Shown here: in pieces, positions 60,667 through 64,000 of the stretch
Numbering within the stretch: position 1 is the stretch's first letter
Layout: every line of letters begins with the position of its first letter
Source: Paracoccaceae bacterium
GTDB lineage: Bacteria > Pseudomonadota > Alphaproteobacteria > Rhodobacterales > Rhodobacteraceae
Direction of reading: 5' to 3'
DNA: 64,000 bases
NCBI GenBank assembly: GCA_009773055.1
Contig: WOUW01000008.1
Coordinates: 33,047 to 97,046 of the forward strand
Notes under the pieces: generated by a model
What the model was told of the DNA's origin: nothing
What the model saw: only the letters and a program-made list of their open reading frames with translations
The model's database searches: none
Program-made: the position numbers and the translations under genes

Positions 60667-61206
60667 TCAGAGCCCCTCGAATGCACACAGTGCGTGGACA
60701 TCCATGCCCATCGCTTCGAGCTTTCTGCGACCCCCGAGATCGGGAAGGTCCACCACGAACGCGCAGCCGATCACTTCGGCCCCGAGGCGTTCTATCAGCC
60801 GGATACCCGCCTCGGCAGTGCCGCCGGTGGCCAGAAGGTCGTCGACGAGCAGCACCTTCTCGCCAGGCTGCATCGCGTCGTCATGCACCTCGACCACCGC
60901 CTCGCCATATTCAAGCTTGTAAGCCTGCGAAATGGTCTGGCCGGGCAGCTTGCCCTTCTTGCGGATCGGGACGAAGCCGGTCGACAGCTGGTGGGCGACA
61001 GCCCCGCCCAGGATGAAGCCCCGCGCTTCAAGCCCTGCGACCTTGTCGATCCGCAGGCCTGCGTAGGGAGACAGAAGCTGATCGACGCACATCCGGAAGC
61101 CGCGGGGATCGGCAAAGAGGGTGGTCACGTCGCGGAAAAGAATGCCTTCGTGCGGGAAGTCGACGATGGTGCGGATGTAGTCCTTGACGGTCTTGCGCGT
61201 GGTCAT
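60667..61206 (-). CDS. apt: Adenine phosphoribosyltransferase
   Basis: A 179-residue purine salvage enzyme that converts adenine and PRPP to AMP. The PRPP motif [14 protein letters not shown] and the N-terminal [17 protein letters not shown] are both present. It lies 10 bp after mtnP on the same strand, so the adenine released by MTA phosphorolysis is recycled directly. Confidence 0.97.
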   Translation of the reverse strand: MTTRKTVKDYIRTIVDFPHEGILFRDVTTLFADPRGFRMCVDQLLSPYAGLRIDKVAGLEARGFILGGAVAHQLSTGFVPIRKKGKLPGQTISQAYKLEYGEAVVEVHDDAMQPGEKVLLVDDLLATGGTAEAGIRLIERLGAEVIGCAFVVDLPDLGGRRKLEAMGMDVHALCAFEGL

Positions 61207-61216
61207 GGCGGGCCTT

Positions 61217-62083
61217 TCAGAGAACGCGTGCGGCGACGGCGTCGAGCTTGGTAAGGAGGTCGGGGTCGCGCTTGTCCTGCGCGGTCATGATGGCGTGGGA
61301 AAGGGCGCGGTCGCAGCCGTGGGGGCAGGGCTGGCGGTGGGGATCCAGAAGGGCCGGCAGGCGGGCGACGAGGCCGCGGGCGGCGGCGGCGTTGGCGTGG
61401 ACGACAGCGATGACCTGCGCGACGTCCACCGCGCCGTGGCTGTCGTGCCAGCAGTCGTAGTCGGTGACCATCGCGAGGGAGGCGTAGCAAAGCTCGGCTT
61501 CGCGGGCGAGGCGGGCCTCGGAGAACCCGGTCATCCCGATCACATCGGCGCCCCAGGTCCGGTACATCCGGCTTTCGGCGCGGGTGGAGAACTGGGGGCC
61601 TTCCATGGACAGGTAGGTTGCGCCGTGGTGGACGGTCAGACCCTCGGCCCGCGCGGCCTGGGCGGCGAGGGCGCCGAGGCGGGGGCAGGTCGGGTCGGCG
61701 AGACTGACATGAGCGACGCAGCCGGGGCCGAAGAACGAGGGCGCGCGCTGGGTGGTGCGGTCGATGTACTGGTCGACGAGGACGAAGTGGCCGGGCTCGT
61801 AGTCTTCCCGCAGGCTTCCGACGGCTGACACGGCGAGGATGTCAGTGCAGCCCAGCCGCTTCAGGGCGTCGATGTTTGCTTGGTAGGGGACGGTTGCAGG
61901 GTCATGAACGTGGCCACGTCCGTGGCGGGGCAGGAAAGCGACGGGAAGACCGCTTATCCGGCCGACGAGGACCTCGTCCGAAGGGTTGCCCCAGGGGGTC
62001 TTTACCTTCACCCAGCTTGCGCCCTCCAGACCGTCGATCTGGTAGACCCCCGAGCCTCCGATCACGCCGAGCATGGTCTGCAT
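61217..62083 (-). CDS. mtnP: S-methyl-5'-thioadenosine phosphorylase
   Basis: A 288-residue phosphorylase that splits methylthioadenosine into adenine and methylthioribose-1-phosphate. It has the phosphate-binding start [34 protein letters not shown], and [25 protein letters not shown]. The start at 62083 ([10 protein letters not shown]) follows AAGGGGAG. Operon with apt. Confidence 0.95.
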   Translation of the reverse strand: MQTMLGVIGGSGVYQIDGLEGASWVKVKTPWGNPSDEVLVGRISGLPVAFLPRHGRGHVHDPATVPYQANIDALKRLGCTDILAVSAVGSLREDYEPGHFVLVDQYIDRTTQRAPSFFGPGCVAHVSLADPTCPRLGALAAQAARAEGLTVHHGATYLSMEGPQFSTRAESRMYRTWGADVIGMTGFSEARLAREAELCYASLAMVTDYDCWHDSHGAVDVAQVIAVVHANAAAARGLVARLPALLDPHRQPCPHGCDRALSHAIMTAQDKRDPDLLTKLDAVAARVL

Positions 62084-62131
62084 GGGGCTCCCCTTCTGGC
62101 TGGCCGGAGGGGAGGATAGCGACAGCTTTTG

Positions 62132-62172
62132 GGATTTCAAGGGGTTGGCCGCGGACGTTCAGGGTTCGTTAG
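62132..62172 (+). repeat. Dispersed intergenic repeat, copy 3
   Basis: Aligns with copy 2 at 20058 over 41 bp (about 30 matches). The shared blocks are TTCAAGGGGTTGGC-like, CGGAC, GTTCAGGGTT and GTTAGG. It lies between mtnP and the sulfotransferase-like gene, preceded by CAGCTTTT as in copy 2. Confidence 0.5.
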
Positions 62173-62231
62173 GAAATTGGCTGGGAAACTGCCGCACCGC
62201 CAGTCAAGGTTTGGCAAAGAAGACGTCCCGG

Positions 62232-63371
62232 TCAATGTCCGCCGGAATAGATGTCAGGCAGCTTCAAGTCCGGTGAGCCGAATGCGGGCAGGCGGGACAT
62301 GACATCCGCAAGCCGCGCCAATCGGTCTGGCGTTAGGCGTTCGATTGTCAACTCGCGCGAAAGATGAGTGCCGGACTGCGAGTCCTTTTCGAACGCCTGC
62401 AGGGCCTTGCCCGCAAACTCGGCGGGCAGGTCGCAATGGAGAAGCATCTGGGCGATCGAGGCTTCGCGGTCGCGGTTGAAGTCGTTGTAACGGAGCGCCA
62501 AGAATGGCACGCCGGATTGCAGGTGGCGAGTGTATTCGGCCATGTTGCAGGACCATGCGGGGCCCAAGGCAAGCTCCATCGGCATCTCGGGTGCTGTCAG
62601 GTCGATGACTTCGGCCAGCGGCGCAGGGTCTGATGCGGCGGTGAAGACGCTCCACGCCAGGGTGCGGTCGGGGCCGGTCAGGCTGTCGGGAAAGTCATAC
62701 TGCCGCATCATGCCATAGACCGAATTGGCCCAGCCAAGAGCGTCACGATACAGAAAGACGCAGGCCGCGTCTGGCAGGGCCTGATGGTAGAGATCAGCCT
62801 GAAAGAAGGCGTGGCTGCGGAACTTCATCGCGAAAACCTCGGCTTGCCGCCCGGCGGGTGGCCGGAACTGCAGCCGGGTGCAGGCCCGGATCAGGCGGAT
62901 GATCTGGTCGCGGGGAAAGTCCGACCGCCGCCGCGAATGATAGTGCTGCATGATCAGGGTCGAGAAGGCATCCGGTTCGGACAGGCACCAGACCCCGGGC
63001 ACCGTGTTCAAGGCGTGGGACACAAGCGTCGAGCCGCAGCGACCGATGCTAAAGATCAGAACCACGCGCGGGATAGGCGGAGCAAGGGTGGCCACGGTCT
63101 CCAGCTCGGCCAGCGGCATGGTCAGCACGCGCCGGGCCAGCCGGTGCTGGGTGGCATAGGCAAAGGGGCTTTCGGCGAGGTCGATGCCTTCGGGCAGGTC
63201 GACGAAAACGGCAAGGTCGCGCGGGTGATCGAGACCGTAGAGGGACCAGCCGGGTTCGTCGATGACCAAAAGGGATGGGACAGCGGCCTGGGGCCCGAGG
63301 TCGAAATCGTCCAGGTTAGCCCAGCCCACCGGAGGGCGCTGTGCAAGGACCTCATGCAGTATGGCGGCCAT
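62232..63371 (-). CDS. Sulfotransferase-like P-loop protein
   Basis: A 379-residue cytoplasmic protein. A central P-loop-like segment VVLIFSIGRCGSTLVSHALN (about residues 103-122) resembles the 5'-phosphosulfate-binding loop of PAPS-dependent sulfotransferases. A later VFLYRDALGWANSVYGMM resembles the 3'-phosphate-binding motif. The about 100 residues before the P-loop have no recognised family. The acceptor is unknown. It stands alone; neighbours give no pathway clue. Confidence 0.7.
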   Translation of the reverse strand: MAAILHEVLAQRPPVGWANLDDFDLGPQAAVPSLLVIDEPGWSLYGLDHPRDLAVFVDLPEGIDLAESPFAYATQHRLARRVLTMPLAELETVATLAPPIPRVVLIFSIGRCGSTLVSHALNTVPGVWCLSEPDAFSTLIMQHYHSRRRSDFPRDQIIRLIRACTRLQFRPPAGRQAEVFAMKFRSHAFFQADLYHQALPDAACVFLYRDALGWANSVYGMMRQYDFPDSLTGPDRTLAWSVFTAASDPAPLAEVIDLTAPEMPMELALGPAWSCNMAEYTRHLQSGVPFLALRYNDFNRDREASIAQMLLHCDLPAEFAGKALQAFEKDSQSGTHLSRELTIERLTPDRLARLADVMSRLPAFGSPDLKLPDIYSGGH

Positions 63372-63489
63372 GGACTGCCCCTTCCCGAGCGAACCCTGAC
63401 ACTGGCGACCGGGTCATCATGCGGACGGTTCCACGCACAAAGCAACTGCGAATTCGGAGCGCTGTCGCGGACGATCTGCGTGCGATGGT

Positions 63490-64000
63490 TCAGCGGACCG
63501 GGCGGAGGTGCTGGAGCCCCCAGACCGCAAGGCCGATCATGAGGCCCCAGAAGGCCGCGCCGATGCCGAAGGCGGCGACCCCGGAGGCGGAGACCGTCAG
63601 CGTCAGGGTGGCGGCGAAGCGTTGCTCGGGCGCGGCGAAGGCCCCTGTCAGCGCGCCCATCAGTGGCGAGAGAAGGGCAAGACCGACCAGCGCCACCATC
63701 ACTTCCGGTGGCAAGGCAGCGAGCAGGGTGATGATCAGGGGGGCAAGAAGGCCGAGCAAGACCCAGAACCCGGCATAGAACAGGCCGACCTTCCAGCGCT
63801 GGGCGCGGTCGGGATGGACATCGTCGCCAAGGCAGATCGAGGCGGTGATCGCGGCCATGTTGACCATGTGCCCGCCGACGAAGGCGGTGACGGTGGAGAG
63901 CGCTCCGGTGACCAGAAGCGCGGGGCGGACCGGGGGCTCATACCCCGCCGAGCGCAGGACGGCAAAGCCGGGCAGGTTCTGCGAGGCCATGGTGACCAGG
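63490..64000 (-). CDS. BenE-family benzoate/H+ symporter, 5'-partial
   Basis: C-terminal part of a membrane transporter whose start lies beyond 64000. LVTMASQNLPGFAVLRSAGYEPPVRP and the following FVGGHMVNMAAITASIC are typical of the BenE family. At least five helices are visible. It is convergent with nothing nearby, and the substrate is assumed from the family name only. Confidence 0.85.
   Translation of the reverse strand, partial: LVTMASQNLPGFAVLRSAGYEPPVRPALLVTGALSTVTAFVGGHMVNMAAITASICLGDDVHPDRAQRWKVGLFYAGFWVLLGLLAPLIITLLAALPPEVMVALVGLALLSPLMGALTGAFAAPEQRFAATLTLTVSASGVAAFGIGAAFWGLMIGLAVWGLQHLRPVR

Noticed and set aside
1..64000. CRISPR arrays, rRNA genes, prophage
   Set aside because: No regularly spaced direct repeats, no rRNA-like sequence and no phage structural genes were seen.

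Overview
The window looks like a chromosomal segment of a high-GC alphaproteobacterium of the Rhodobacterales (Rhodobacter/Paracoccus relatives). The evidence is a pccR-pccB-pccA-mcm propionyl-CoA cluster with TTTGCAAA boxes as described in Rhodobacter, a Paracoccus-type cta (cytochrome c oxidase) operon with CoxF, a choXWV/betIA choline locus, and a tRNA-His without an encoded CCA end. No phage, CRISPR array, integrase or complete insertion sequence was seen.

Layout. 1-2191: 3' part of topA, with an apparent frameshift near base 580. 2351-7518: choline uptake (choV, choW, choX on minus) diverging from betI-betA (plus), with a palindromic candidate BetI operator between them; betB is absent. 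7601-20023: the methylmalonyl-CoA route for propionyl-CoA (pccR, pccB, pccA, mcm), interrupted by a Bcr-type exporter, a GST, a DUF486 membrane protein and several small lipoproteins. 20125-26418: housekeeping and hypothetical genes (a secreted ZU5-like protein, an endonuclease/phosphatase family protein, a TerB-DnaJ protein, a VOC protein, Ppx/GppA). 26552-26628: tRNA-His.

27000-42006 is a copper-handling island beside the tRNA: two different Cu(I) P-type ATPases, two CopZ-like chaperones, DUF305 and DUF411 proteins, a Tat-exported multicopper oxidase, a CueR-like MerR regulator, two MFS exporters, a glutaredoxin-MFS-ferredoxin-thioredoxin block and several small proteins of unknown function. 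Seven CTCCCA-N3-TGGGAG-like palindromes, six of them abutting a TTGACC -35 element, tie much of the island to CueR. They also place a 65-aa protein, a 54-aa secreted peptide and the thiol/ferredoxin/MFS block under probable copper control. This is the best candidate here for an incompletely described system.

42120-64000: a DUF1127-like protein, a GlxA-type regulator, tex, an AbrB-family membrane protein, GST-tldD, an alpha/beta hydrolase, then the cta operon (ctaC-ctaB-coxF-ctaG-ctaE-surf1) running into thrC, an M16 peptidase and a GNAT acetyltransferase. These are followed by DUF1697, an MBL-fold protein, an FAD-linked oxidase, apt-mtnP on minus, a sulfotransferase-like protein, and a BenE transporter cut by the window end. 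A dispersed repeat of about 41 bp occurs three times in intergenic DNA (2227, 20058, 62132).
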